Origin: Girardinichthys multiradiatus
Taxonomy: Eukaryota; Chordata; Actinopteri; Cyprinodontiformes; Goodeidae
NCBI RefSeq assembly: GCF_021462225.1
Contig: NC_061804.1
Span: 10,546,740-10,610,739, forward strand
Reading direction: 5' to 3'
DNA length: 64,000 bases
In this document: piece after piece, positions 47,987-59,430 of the stretch
How the letters are laid out: each line of letters opens with the position of its first letter
Position numbering within the stretch: the first letter of the stretch is position 1
The notes under the pieces: model-generated
Told to the model about the DNA's origin: nothing
Database searches by the model: none
The model's input: the letters and a program-made list of their open reading frames with translations, nothing else
Translations under genes and position numbers: made by a program

Positions 47987-48408
47987 GCGATTAGCAGGCC
48001 GGTGACGTAGGAGTCGATGATCTGACGGGCGGCAGCAGGACCAGGAGAACCCACGGTGGAGACCGCTGGGACCTTTGGCCGTGGAGATCTGAGACACAGC
48101 AGGCGGAGAGGTTGCGTCCTCAGGGACAGGAACAAGAAGTGGAGACAGGTCCTCCATGAACTCCTCCAGAACGGGAACCAGGGATGGAGGCAGTTCGTCC
48201 TCGGAGACCTCCAGGACAGGACCGGGAACAGGAGCCCCTCATGGACAGGAACAAAGTCATCCTTGAGCCCCTCTGGAACTGGACCAGGAACAGGATTAGG
48301 AGTCGGAAGCAGCAGCGATGGCTTATCAGGAGCTAAACCATGAGCCGAAATGCCGCCTCCAGCTTCAGTGGAGAGGCAAGTGGAGGAGGGGGCAGGAGGT
48401 CTCCTCAT
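47827..48408 (-). CDS. Internal frame of the LTR element, 193 residues, function unknown
   Basis: Minus-strand frame starting MRRPPAPSSTC and running into the minisatellite, where it stops. Proline-rich and arginine-rich, without zinc knuckle, protease, reverse-transcriptase or integrase motifs. Position after the 5' LTR is where gag would be, so it may be a decayed gag remnant or only a chance frame sustained by GC-rich repeats. A preceding frame crossing the LTR edge (down to 48473) has the phrase IQDWLEV but is also unrecognised. No function is proposed. Confidence 0.3.
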   Translation of the reverse strand: MRRPPAPSSTCLSTEAGGGISAHGLAPDKPSLLLPTPNPVPGPVPEGLKDDFVPVHEGLLFPVLSWRSPRTNCLHPWFPFWRSSWRTCLHFLFLSLRTQPLRLLCLRSPRPKVPAVSTVGSPGPAAARQIIDSYVTGLLIARSAGDSPLIAGSVGDGHRSIRLNSGSAGDSPRASRLISGVCRGRPPELWICL

Positions 48409-48649
48409 TGAATCGCCGATTTCTCCCAGGGCCCTTTGTCGCTCCGCCTCATTGGTGTGGTGGATCCGAGGATCAGGGAAAAAAATTCTTCCTCACCTCG
48501 AGCCAGTCTTGGATGCTGCCAGCTATCTCCAGCCTCCTCCATGAGGAGCTGGGAGAGGTAGCAAGGTGGGAAAATAATTTGACCAGAATCTCACCCCTCT
48601 TGAATGCTCTCACCATTCCTCCCGCGTGGTCCCGTTGGCTGGTTCCTTC

Positions 48650-49012
48650 TGTCATAAAGTGGGTTTTTGATGGACCAAAATGCAGGGAAGAACTCCGGAA
48701 GCTAAAAGCTTTCAGGGAAGATGAGTCTTTATTATCCATGGCAGGACACAGACAGGGTAGCCAACACACGAGATCGCACATACACATAACATAACATAAC
48801 ATAACATAACATAACATAACATAAGGAACCAGCGGGGGAACAAGGGAAACAAACGGGCTTAAATACAAAAACTGAACCGCAGGGGCAACCAATGACAAAC
48901 GTGACAAGACAATCAGGGGAAAACACAGAACAGGTGTGGGCTTGGGGTGCAGGGAGACAGAAAACAAAGGACTAGACCAGGTAATATAACAAAAACACAA
49001 GCAGGTATGACA
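48650..49012 (-). repeat. LTR (5' LTR in element orientation)
   Basis: 363 bp. The 25-bp excess over the other LTR is explained by five additional CATAA units at 48786-48825. Confidence 0.9.
48786..48825. repeat. (ATAAC)n pentanucleotide repeat
   Basis: Eight or so units of ATAAC inside the right LTR. The left LTR has about two, so the expansion postdates or accompanied the insertion. Confidence 0.9.
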
Positions 49013-49400
49013 AATAGTTGTATTGAGATATTCAAATTGTTTTGTTTATTGTCACTCTCTATCCATTCTACCCCAACTTAAATCTAATACCATTAATAAA
49101 ACAAAATGATAAGTTTTTGTACCAAAAAGGCTAAAAACCTCCTTCTCCTGAGTTGACCTGTCCTGTGATTTCTAAGTTTACCTCTGATCTCTAAAAGGAG
49201 TTGCACTTTCTGGTGTTGTTCTATCAGCATGAGGCCTGACTGAAACATTAACTCCATGTGAAACAAACAGATTGTTTTACATGCTTAAATATGACACACA
49301 TTGTTTCGCACTGTGGACCAACGAAGCAATTACACATTCTTTAAATGACTGTATTGGGAATGTCAATTAAGTTGGAGGTAGTTTGAGGCATCAACTGTCT

Positions 49401-50599
49401 GACCAAAGTTATTGGCTTTTAATCCCATCCCTATGTTTTGTAGGATAGGGCTTCTTGCTGAGATAGTTACTGGCAGTAATTCAAATGTGACTGCAGAACT
49501 GTGATAACTGGATGAATTGGCTGAGCCAGAATGCTGAAGCCTCATTAGTTCAGATGAAAAGGGGACAGGAACTGGGGAGTGACAACTCTGGATTTAGTTT
49601 CCCATTCCATATGGTGGAGTTAAACTTGGAAAGGATCATTTCAGAAGCAACATTAAAAGTCAACAACAGTTAAATCAACGTGCATGGAGCATTCCGATCT
49701 CCAAGCAAATTCAAGTTTTAAGCTCAAAGGAATTTCACAGTGAATAATTTGGATCATACGACTGCTTGGCCTGCAGCCCTGAAAAAGTTATTTCAGAAGC
49801 AGTTCCAGTAAAAAAGACCCTCAAAGAGTTCAGGTAAAATAAAAAAGTGAGGACAAACCACATGCAGCAATCATTGGATTAGTAGTGAAACTTGGTTATT
49901 TCAGTGTTCAGCTTCCATTTGGCCAAATTGCAGATTAAGTGTGGTTGTACTCATATAGATGTGCCCTAACCCTAAGTCCAGAAACAGCACTAAAATCAAA
50001 GTGTCTGTTTACACACCAGGAAGATCTGTGACAGAATGATTCATTGAGCTCCCTCTATTGTGGGCAATTGTTGATCTTAATCCAATCCAGTTGAACACTG
50101 GCTTCACCCTGCAGCAACACCACCGAAATGAAATACTCCATTCCTTTGTGAGCACTAAAGAGCAGCACAACAAATCCCAACTGCATGTGAGGTGAATGCA
50201 TAGGTTGTTTTTGAAGCAAGGGGAAAATCCTCTGAGAATAATATGCCATACAAAGACTTGAAAAGATAGATTTTATATCACAACCACAAAATCTTATGTA
50301 TTTCACTGTGAAGTTGAAGAAAGATTATGCATATTTTTACAAATTAAAATCTGAAAAGTGTGGTGTAAAAGCCTCCCATTTTACATGGATACCTCTAAAT
50401 AAAGTTAAAAAAAAAATACAAAGCATCATTAATACCATGACTTATGTTTGCGTGTGTTGACTTATATTTAAGCTTTCTTGCTTTTGTTGCAGCAGTTCCT
50501 GTCTTTTAGCTTGTTACCAAAAAAAGTAAATCAGACAATTACACACCAGTAAGTAAATATATTTAGGCATCTAGACTTGGACAAAGATGCCTTCCTTGA
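49401..50599. other. Non-coding, no gene seen
   Basis: Right limit of T4 lies somewhere before or within this stretch. Short minus frames at 49363-49545 and 50055-50306 have no recognisable domain. Confidence 0.45.
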
Positions 50600-51525
50600 G
50601 TTCAAACCCAGCATCAGAATGGGCAAGAAAGGTTATTTAAGTGACTTTGAAGGTGGCATAGCTGTTGGTGCCAGATGGGCTGATCTGAGTAGATCGGAAA
50701 CTGCCAGGATTTCCACCCATGAACATCTCTCAGGTTTGCACAGAATGGTCTCAAAAAGAGAAAAAACATCCAATGAGCAGCAGCTGTTTAAATAAAAATG
50801 CGATGTTGCTGTCAGAGGTCAGAAGAGAATGAGCAGACTGGTTCAAGATTACAGAAAGGCAACAGCAGCTCAAATAACTAGAGGTTGTTCTATTGCCTTT
50901 ACATTAAGAAAAGGCAATTGTCAGCTGCTTTATCAGCATGCCGATGATATAAGTTGACCTCTGCAAAAGCTCACTTGTTACAACCAAGATATGCAGAATA
51001 ACATCTTTGAACGCATAAAAAGAATGAAATTGTCAAGCAGATGGCTACAGCAGCATAAAACACAGCACGTTCCGTTCCTGTCAGCTAAAACAGGGAACTG
51101 AGGCCAGATGCCCAATAGCTCACCACAACTTGCCAATAACAGATTGTAAAAATGTTCCATGGTCCGATGAAGTTTGAGGTCAGATGCAACAATTAGATGG
51201 TAGGGTTTAGAACAACATGAACACTTGGATTCATCCTGCCTTATACCAAGAGTTAAAGCTGGTGTTGGTGACCACAATGGACCCATCTTCTGATGTCTAC
51301 TTCCAGCAGGATCATGCTCTAGGTCACAAAGCTCAGATCATGTCAAACAGGTTTCTTGAACATGACAATGAGTCCACTGGACTGCAGTGGTGTCCACTGT
51401 CACTTGGTTTTAATCCAACAGAGCGCTTTTGGGATGTGGTGAATAAGAGGGTCCCAGTTTTTACCCAGAGTTTTCCTGCATCAACCTATGCAGACAAATA
51501 ACATGGAGTCATTATGTAACATGTG
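50600..51525 (+). pseudogene. Tc1-like element T3, forward copy, degenerate transposase
   Basis: The N-terminal frame includes MGKKGYLSDFEGG, then VGARWADLSRSETA (helix-turn-helix) and KREKTSNEQQ. The middle is disrupted by deletions and stops. The C-terminal frame (51217-51501) includes VYFQQDHALGHKAQI, with the second catalytic Asp, and NPTERFWDVV, with the third acidic residue preserved but the preceding SPDLN-type block degraded. The segment with the first Asp is decayed, corresponding only to a CCGATGAAG phrase near 51165. It is non-functional. It is the longest T3 copy in the window and allows the two minus-strand T3 pieces to be recognised. Confidence 0.8.
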
Positions 51526-52515
51526 AGTTATTCCATATGGGGCCAATTTTTCACCTCATTTCTACACACGATGGCTGAGTTATTATGTGTCAAAGAAGGC
51601 AACACACATACTGAATGACGGATTGACATTTTATCATTGTACAAATGAGAGTAATAATAGACAACAGCACAATTATAAATTCTGCATTTCACTCTAATAA
51701 ACTGCGTTCAAATTAAACAGGAGAGTTTATGTTTAAAAAAATGGAATATAATTTATGCAATCTCCCAAAAACCCAGATAAATTACATTAGAAATTAAAAT
51801 TTCAAAGCAAACTAAACTTTTTAAAGACAAACAAATATTTATCAACAAAACTGATCTTTCAAGTCATGAACAAATAGAATGAAAATGAAAAACTAAAACA
51901 ATAGGAGAGAGACCAGAGCAGCAGATCCAGGTCTCAGCGAGGGTACATCTGGAAGTTTGACCTTTACATGATGAACAATCTCAAAAAGACAAAAAAGCCA
52001 TCTTGACAGTTGATTTGATTATGCTTTGACCCCACTAACCCAACTTTCCAGTAAACCCAGCTCTGAGGCCCTGCAGCTCTCACTATCCACTCAGAATGAT
52101 TGAACAATTGGATTGGCAGAGAGAACATCAGAGGAAGCGAGGCCTCCTCATTAAAAAAACCCTTTATTCATTCTTATTGCATTACAGACATCTTTTGTGC
52201 TGCTCCCTCTCCATTTTGGTGTCTAATGTGTTCACCTCAGCCCCTCGCTGGTTAGAGGCCCTATAGTGTCACGAGGCGGTGGGAGAGTTGCGGTCATTAG
52301 ATACTGCCGTGATGGACTGCATGCCTGTGTCCAGATATCATGTGTCTTCTTATTGCTTTAATGCAAACGCACAGTAGTGTTAGGTGGTACATTCCATTTA
52401 GTTCTACATTTACTTGTCTAACTTTGCATGGTGTGAAACCTTTTGCAGTTTGTTGCAGTTCATTCAGAGGCAGAACCATAAAACAGAAGCCTGTTTTCTT
52501 GTGATAAATAAATCT
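51526..52515. other. Non-coding, no gene seen
   Basis: No recognised element. Only chance frames are present. Confidence 0.5.
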
Positions 52516-53237
52516 AACAGATATATCAGCGAATAACATTTTCCACCTTTAATGTAACACCTAAACTATTTAATACAAATGAAAATTAACATAAAATAAA
52601 TATCTTAGGTGGAAACATTTAAATATCATGGTTGTATAAGTGTGCACACCACCTTAACTGTGTTCAGAATTAAAGGCCAGATTAAAACACATGTTAAAGA
52701 GGAGGCACTACACACCTGCCATCATGTACAGCACCTCTGCCTTAACTGAAATTAGTTGCATCCCACAGGAAAAGCCATGATCTGCAAAGAGCTTCCAGAC
52801 CATCAGGGAGACCTCAAAGTCATGCAGTCCAAAGAAAGGTACAAAATCCTTTCCAACACAGTGAGGAGAGTCATCATCAAGTGGACAAAATGTGCCACAA
52901 CAGTAATATTACCGAGACCTGGACTTTGTTCTAGAATTAAAGACAAGACAAAGGCTGCCAGGAGACCTTCAGCCACTTTAAAGGAGGTGCAAGAACATCT
53001 GGCAAGTACTGGCCATGTGGTTTATGTGTCATCTAACTCCATATTCCTCATTTGACTGGGCCATGGCGTCGGATGGAAGAAGGAAGTGTTTTCTTTTGAA
53101 GAAAACTGTGTCCAGCTGAACATGTTAGCCCAGCTAAAACACAACTGAAGTTTCCCTAAAGCATGAGAGAAAGTGTGCTGTGGTCCGATTAAAGTAAAGT
53201 CAAACCATTTAGTAATTATTCCAAACATGCGTGGCAA
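52516..53237 (+). pseudogene. Tc1-like element T6, 5' half, degenerate
   Basis: The 5' region from about 52516 has ACATTTTCCACCTTTAATGT and TAAGTGTGCACACCACC, phrases characteristic of the terminal repeat and leader of a widespread fish Tc1 family. The frame 52756-53055 gives LSNTVRRVIIKWTKCATTVILPRPG, RIKDKTKAARRPSATLKEVQEHL and STGHVVYVSSNSI: the two DNA-binding regions separated by the PRPG-type linker. The next block is broken by a stop and shift. Similarity ends around 53237, near where the first catalytic Asp should be. The C-terminal half is absent. Confidence 0.7.
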
Positions 53238-53774
53238 TAATATTTCCCTCTGAAAGATTAGAATGTGTTAAAGATCTTTCAAAGCATAAAGATTCCAGGA
53301 TTGTCATTAAGGGACTTTCTATGTGTTACAGTTCTATGTTCCTGCTCATACGCAGAGTTTCTATTCAGCTTCTTAAACTAACTTCTGTAGCTGGGCCAGA
53401 ATGGTTCCTGGTTTTAATAATTACCATAATACTAGTAAAGTATTAGTATAGTACTGATTGAAAATGAAATGACCAATAAAAATTTATTTAGTTACAACTC
53501 CATTACTAAAGCCAGAAAGACTGAAGTTCAGCTACACTGTTACAATGCAATACTACTGCTGGCTGTGATGACCTTTCAGACCCTTCGACAACAATGTAAA
53601 ACTCAGCATAACCAAACAGTTGACAGAAGTAAAATTGTTCTGGATCGTAAAAAGACATTGTGATCCAAAGACATTTAAATTCCCCCAGGCTGTTTCTCTG
53701 TTGAACATTCAATAGAGTACAAAACAACAGCATACAGATGTTGCAAATGCACCTTTTTACTTATATATGTGAAT
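53238..53774. other. Non-coding, no gene seen
   Basis: Nothing recognised beyond chance frames. Confidence 0.5.
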
Positions 53775-53905
53775 ATTGTACATTGTAAATTTGTATATTC
53801 TGTAATGCCAAAACAAAACCAAAGAGCAAAGTGTACCGGAGTCAAATTCCTTGTTTGTATGTACGAACTTGGCAATAAAGCAGATTCTGATTCTGAAATT
53901 CAGAT
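53775..53905 (+). mobile_element. LINE 3'-tail fragment with TTCTGA repeats
   Basis: Ends GGCAATAAAGCAGATTCTGA followed by a short TTCTGA repeat. It is preceded by the phrases GTCAAATTCCTTGTTTG and GTACGAACTTGG that mark a common fish LINE tail. Only the tail is present. The clade was not assigned. Confidence 0.55.
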
Positions 53906-53937
53906 ATTGGAATAGACCCCAAAATCTAGGATTTAAG

Positions 53938-54302
53938 TAGGGTTGAAACATTTAATCGGGTTAAACAGATTAATCCTGATTAATCGAATTTTAAAATAAA
54001 TGTCAACTAATTCGGTAATCGAATAATTGTTAACTGGAGTATACAGAACATGCCATTTGCAGAAAGAAGAACCCACTCAGAGCAGTAATTAGGCCAGAAT
54101 TGTACAAACAATATCTACATTTTGCATTCAATATGAAAAATTTCCTTATCTGTAAATATGCTCTATCCAGAACTCCTCGAGTGGCATAGCTTGGGCTTCA
54201 CCTGTTTCAAATTCTGTAAAAAAATCTCCTATTAAGCATATTTTGCTAGAAAATAGTTGACAGATTAATCGATTAGCAAAATATTCATTAGTTGCAGCCC
54301 TA
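53938..54302. mobile_element. hAT-type MITE, 365 bp
   Basis: Ends TAGGGTTGAAAC and (reverse) TAGGGCTGCAAC, inverted repeats matching the CAGGG-TGCAAC consensus of hAT terminals. Flanks GATTTAAG (53930-53937) and GATTGGAG (54303-54310) agree at six of eight positions, the expected 8-bp duplication length. Subterminal regions are rich in ATTAATCGA-type words, a recurring feature of fish hAT elements. No transposase is encoded. Confidence 0.75.
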
Positions 54303-54310
54303 GATTGGAG

Positions 54311-57300
54311 CATGTTCAGATATACCAGGGGGTCAAACCTTGAGCTTGTTACACCCCTGAAAATCACTGATCGCTTTCTGGGGAATTTACTTTCCTCTTG
54401 AGTTTTAGGATTTAATCAGATTTTAGAAATTCAGAGGTGACCTCAATGTTTGAGTCTGTAGTGATGTGAAGATGAAATGTCCTTGATATATCTTTGGGCA
54501 CAACCAGAGTAACTCTTGGGTTATACCTTTGCTTTCTACTGATGCAGTATGCCATAAGGATGACTCAAAAAAGGTCAAACACTAATAAAAAAAACAACAT
54601 CCGAGTGACATTTATGAAATCCTTTTTCAACAGCGTCTGGCATCCATTCAGCCGTCAAAGAGATATCAGCTTGGACTGGAGTTCTATCTTGTTCTCTGGG
54701 TCTCTGTGGCTTTAAAATCATTTGCCACAAAAGACAAGGCAGCAGACTGCTAATATTTAGAGCGACTTTCCTTGGCCCTCTTTGACAGCTGTGATATATA
54801 TTCAATGGAGAGGAAGACAAAGGCACAAGCGGAAAGAGAGTGCTTTACTCATCCATGTCAAATAGAATCCGAACTATTGTTTCTGCAGGAGAGCACGGGA
54901 CATGGGCAGAGATATTTGCAATAAATGTGTCCTCTAGCCTGCCTGCCATGTCCTTACCATTTCCCAGAGGTAAAATGACATCCTTGTCATCACCAAAAGC
55001 CTTCCTTAAGATGCGGCACACAAGTGCTTTTGCACACCACTATTAAAATTTTATGAATTGCATGGAAAAGGTCCATTCTGCAGAAAGGTTACATGAAATA
55101 TGGTGACTGCAAAATGATAGAAGTGAAAGAAATATGTATATTTACAAATGAGGTAAAGACTGAGGTGGTTATCAAGCAATATGTTCTAGCTCAGGTGCCC
55201 AGTTAGTGTGGCAGTATGATTGAACCAGTAGCACGCTCGTCCAGCATGAAAAACAAGTTGTTAGATAGACAAAGAGTTTTTCGATGCCTAAAGCCAAAAT
55301 AAAACCGAACCTGAATTTTAATCCAACCCTTTGAGACTTAAACAACACGGTAAACAACGGGGCTATGCATGGTGATATGTTGGGCCGGGTTTTATTTTTA
55401 CAGCAGGAGAACGTGGCTTAATCTAGCTTCCATCAAATTTAAAAAGTAAAAAAATTAAATAAATGCACATCAACATTGTCCAGTTTTACCTGCTTTGGCA
55501 AAATCTTCGCAGGCCAAATATTTATTGGTTTTTAAGTTTCCTTAAAAGTAATTAGTAAAAGATAAATTAGCATCAATAAATTCCATGCCAACAGGTTAAA
55601 CAAAGCCTGCAATTTAAATTTATTACAGAATACCTCTATTTCTAAAATTCTTCTGCTCCCTTACAGGTAATTACTGTGGGCAAAATATTTTTTTTTACCT
55701 CTCTTACAAATGCCTCAGTTTCATGAAAGGGAAACGTTTTGCAATAGAAGTTTCATTAGGAGTGAAAAGTGAAAATTAAATATTAATAGCAAGATAATCC
55801 AAAAACAAAACAGCAATCGATTGTGATAGACTTTACATGACTACTGAAAAATTTATGCTTTTAAATAAACCTGTCACCTATAATTGTAATTTGTCCTTTT
55901 TGTGGTGTACGATTAATTAATTTAGCTAATATGAAGTTAGCTAAATTATTTCTGCTTTTTAAAAATGTTGACAAGAATTGATAATCATAATGTCATTGCA
56001 CTGAAGTACTTGAAAAATGTTTTTTTCATCACTGTAACATTTCAGGTTTTTTGTGTTGTTGATGACAGAAATAAAATAGTTTATCCAAAAACAACAGAAA
56101 GAAAGTATTACATGGTAGGATCAGTTAAAGAAGTGGTTAGCATAAACTTTAAATCACAGTTTGTTATTTTCAAAATTACAGGCTTATGGGATAGATGTTC
56201 ATAAGTTGCTAAGCAATATTTTCACCAATTACCGCCATTTGTTTACAAATTGACTTCAAATTAGGGTAAATATATGTTTGATGAAATGGGTTTTAAGTAA
56301 AGACATTTAGTGACAAGTTATTTTAAAATAGAATAGAATAAAACATTGATGAGTTTTGGTAACCAAAATAAGTATGATTCAACATTATATGGGAGTTTTT
56401 GGATTTATTTTTAGGAGTCATTTTGGATCAAAACCAAATTGGAAATCTCATATAGAGAAGAGAAAACAAAACGTTTTATACGGATCAACATTATATTTAT
56501 AAGCCCTAAATAACATGAAAAAGCTTTTTGTTATAACATTTAATGACAACAGTCATAGGAGAGAAATTATGTTAAAAGAGTATATGAACAAACAACATTA
56601 AAGCAGATCATGGAGTGACTCAGAGGTTATATGGATTAAAACAAGCCTTATTATATTTAAGAAATCTTCTGAAGAAAAAATTAATGAACATAATGAACCC
56701 ATGGAATATTATTGGTGAAGATAATATGTCAAACAGCTGTATTATTTGGACTAGTTTTGTATATTAGGAGTAGCCATATGTATAAATTCCATTGTATGGT
56801 TTTGTGGTATTTTCCTCATGGATATTTGCATGTTCTTGTTTGAGTTTTTCCCAAGTAAATACGGATATGTATGTATTGAAATAAAATAAGTAAAACAAAA
56901 CTGAACTATACTCTCCTGAAAGGTCCATTCTAAGGTTAAAACCCATATTAAATTTTGATTTTGCTGCTGATACAGCAGATCTTCACCATCAACCAACAAC
57001 ACTGCCTTGACTTCATGATAGATTCTCAAGCAAAGAGTGAAACATCAGTGAAACCACTGTATAAACAGGTTTTATATGCAGCCACTTCCCACTAGTCTGG
57101 GGAAATGTAGAGCAGTATAAAGGGCAATTCAAATCTGAAGGGGGAAAAACATAAAAGACCAGCTATAAAAGTGGCATTTCACTCAGGATGAGATATTGAG
57201 GCTACGTTTCTTTTCTAAGCTTGAAAAGATGCAGGAGAAGCTAAAACTAGGGCTCCTTTAAACATCAGAAATTCGCTCAGAGCTGTCAGGATGAAGACTT

Positions 57301-58759
57301 TGTGAGTACTGTAAAAAGTAAAGAAAAACTGTGAAGCTTAGCTCTGCACTGAAACCACAGCGAGCTGCTTCTGCCTGAAAGAATCTGTGACAGAATTGGG
57401 ATTTGATGCAGACTCATATTTCCTAATCTGATTGCTTGATATTCAGATAACTCACCACAGTCTCCATTGTTTCCACAACAAACCTTGTATTGTTTCAAGG
57501 AAACAGAATAATGAGTGCCGACATTGAGTAATGTGGGTAGATTTATTTCATTTTTCTTGACTATGTAACAGTTTACCACTATTAGTAAAGCTAACTCAGG
57601 GCGATATAAAATCAATCTCTTACCTTGATGTCACAGATGAGACAGGTCAGTCAAAGTCATAGTTGCATAGGAGAAAAGAGACAGAAAAAACGAAGCTTAT
57701 AAGTAAAGTTAGAGTCTTTCTGTGTCTAATTCACAAAGCAAATAGCACTACTTATATGCCAACTAAAACACAGTCATGAAGTAGAGCAAGTGTATGCATT
57801 TTGAACTCTTTTTGCATCAGATCACTGTTAAACAGCCGAAATTAAAAACGTTTTTCATGAGATCCAGCTCCTGATGGATGAAAGACAGGGACACTTTAAC
57901 GGTGAACCCCACTTGTGTATCACAGATTTTGACTGTTTTATTGCACAGCTGCAGACTGTGACAGCTAAAGGATTCATTCCTTTAAGTAAGTTTACTCAAA
58001 TAAGAAAGATATCTACATGCTTTACAAATTTGCAGTATATTATGAGCATGGCAGTTCTAGACAAGGGCCAACAGGAGCCAGTGGCCCTGTAGTACTGGTC
58101 CTGGCCCCTGTCATGCCCCCTGTACTGAAGACATAATAATCAATCAATTTCTTATGATGATATGCACTGGGACAGAAACCTGAACTTATCGGTCCCTTAG
58201 ACCAATTTAATTTTCTACCTTTACAGTTTTACTTTAACAGTGAATTAAAAATTAGGGCGTTACACATTTAGCTTGACCCTTATTGAGATAGGATTACAGT
58301 TCTCGTCTGCTAGATCAAGAGTCTACAACCTGGAGCTCCAGAACCCCAAGTGGCTCTGTGAATAGTGCCCTGTATTTTCTTTTATTGTTTTGTGCCCCCA
58401 TGAAACAACACTGGCCAACAGGATCGCCCACCTGGTAAAGGTTTAGAACCGCCACTGATCATAGGAATAAAAAATAAAATTAGAACTTTCTTGATTGTCC
58501 TTTCGATTTCTCTCCTTTTTCACCTCAACTGCTTTTCAAATACAGGAAACAGAGTAGTTTTTTTGAGCACACACTCTACCCCCGTTCACTTCCACAAGGT
58601 CTAACAAGATAAAATCAGATTACCAGGGTAAAAATCTACCCCAGGAAACGCCCGTGAAAGGCAGGTAGTATTTGTTGATTTACCCTGAACTTATGTGTTG
58701 ACTTTTGTGAAGGTAGGCATTTATTTTACCTTTACTTGCAATAGTTACAACCAAAACCC
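54311..58759. other. Non-coding, AT-rich, no gene seen
   Basis: Longest stretch without a recognised element. Many short frames were inspected (for example 55965-56204 and 57286-57615). They are AT-driven and without domains. A block around 58050-58460 has a different texture and may be an unrecognised repeat. Confidence 0.45.
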
Positions 58760-58994
58760 TTAATGTAGTTTATCGGGATTTTATGCACAAGACCAACAGA
58801 TTTCTGTTCATAGAAAGATTATGGCACAACTGTAAACAACTGAATACCTACCAAACTTGTTGTAGGCTGTTTAAGACTTAAGACTGGTTGGAGGTTTAGC
58901 TTCTAGCAGAACAACGACCCTTAACATACAGCCACAGATACAATGAAATGGTTCAGAACAAAGCATATTCATGTGTTAGAATGGCCTAGTCAAG
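58760..58994 (+). mobile_element. Tc1-like element T5, second remnant
   Basis: Contains part of a terminal region (CGGGATTTTATG near 58780) and, after an internal deletion, the block AACAACGACCCTTAACATAC corresponding to the FQQDNDPKH region, ending at AATGGCCTAGTCAAG. It shares about 110 bases of clear similarity with the copy at 1150-1685. The body is cut off abruptly where another repeat begins. Confidence 0.7.
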
Positions 58995-59088
58995 ATCCAT
59001 CCATCCATCCGTGGTTCTTTCGTACAGGGTTGCAGGAGCTGGTGCCTATCTCCAGCGATCTATAGGCGAGACGCCCTCCATTCACGCT
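58995..59088. repeat. Fragment of a dispersed fish repeat starting (CATC)n
   Basis: Begins CCATCCATCCATCC and continues with GGAGCTGGTGCCTATCTCCA and GGCGAGACGCC, words of a common teleost interspersed repeat. It stops where the L2 tail begins. Class not assigned. Confidence 0.45.
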
Positions 59089-59430
59089 AATTCAATTAAA
59101 TTTTCTATTCAATTCAGTTTATTTATATAGCACCAATTCACAACACAACTCGTCTCAAGGGACTTTACAAAGTCAATTCAATTAAATCATAAAGAAGTAT
59201 ATCCATTGCAATTGATGTCAGCTATCAAAAAGTGCAGTCAAAATCAATGTATTGCTCAAATTGTTTCAATAGTTTTTCTATCTAAAGGAAACCCAGCAGA
59301 TTGCATCGAGTCAGTAAATGGCAGCATTCACTCCTCCTGGATGAGCATGTAGAGACAGTGGACAGTGGCTTGCATTGGGACGTTGACTTTGCAGCAATCC
59401 CTCATGCATGCTCTGTATGAGGGTATTTTA
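59089..59430 (-). mobile_element. L2-clade LINE, copy 3, 3' tail only
   Basis: Minus-strand copy of the last part of the L2 3' untranslated region, with the hairpin region (ATATAGCACCAATTCACAAC on plus) and the CCCAGCAGATTGCATCGAGT and GATGAGCATGTAGAGACAGT phrases also found in copies 1 and 2. Strong 5' truncation. It is more diverged than the other two. Confidence 0.85.

Larger units (their letters stand above)
46924..49012 (-). mobile_element. Complete non-autonomous LTR retrotransposon, 2.1 kb
   Basis: Two direct LTRs (46924-47261, 338 bp; 48650-49012, 363 bp), each beginning TGTCATA and ending TATGACA. They are flanked by AATAG on both outer sides (46919-46923, 49013-49017). AATAAA occurs on the minus strand in each LTR, and a purine tract abuts the left LTR on the minus strand, so the element reads right to left. 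The 1.39-kb interior has no gag-pol of recognisable type. It contains one 193-codon frame and a 42-bp minisatellite. It therefore needs proteins from another element, probably a gypsy-type one. High similarity of most of the LTRs suggests a fairly recent insertion. Confidence 0.9.
44811..49400 (+). mobile_element. Old Tc1-like element T4 interrupted by two LTR insertions
   Basis: Three T4 pieces: 44811-45613 (5' end and 5' half of the gene), 46539-46923 (3' half of the gene and start of the 3' region) and from 49013 onward (3' region; right limit not found). The left end matches the T4 start at 63004, although weathered. Coding similarity includes the phrase AAACTGCTGACTTGACAG and, after the first insertion, CAGGACAATAATCCAAAGCA, equivalent to the FQQDNDPKH block. 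The LTR insertions both lie inside and restore T4 continuity when set aside, with duplications ACAGG and AATAG. No intact frame remains. Confidence 0.7.

Noticed and set aside
47330..48010. Long plus-strand frames of 226, 162 and 106 codons
   Set aside because: They arise because the 42-bp repeat preserves all frames. They lie antisense to the LTR element, and their repeated peptide has no recognisable domain.
47262..48649. Element interior as a host gene between two unrelated repeats
   Set aside because: Matching LTR ends, exact AATAG duplications and an adjacent polypurine tract identify the whole block as one retrotransposon.
57286..57615. 109-codon minus-strand frame
   Set aside because: No domain, no splice context, and length expected by chance in 64 kb read in six frames.
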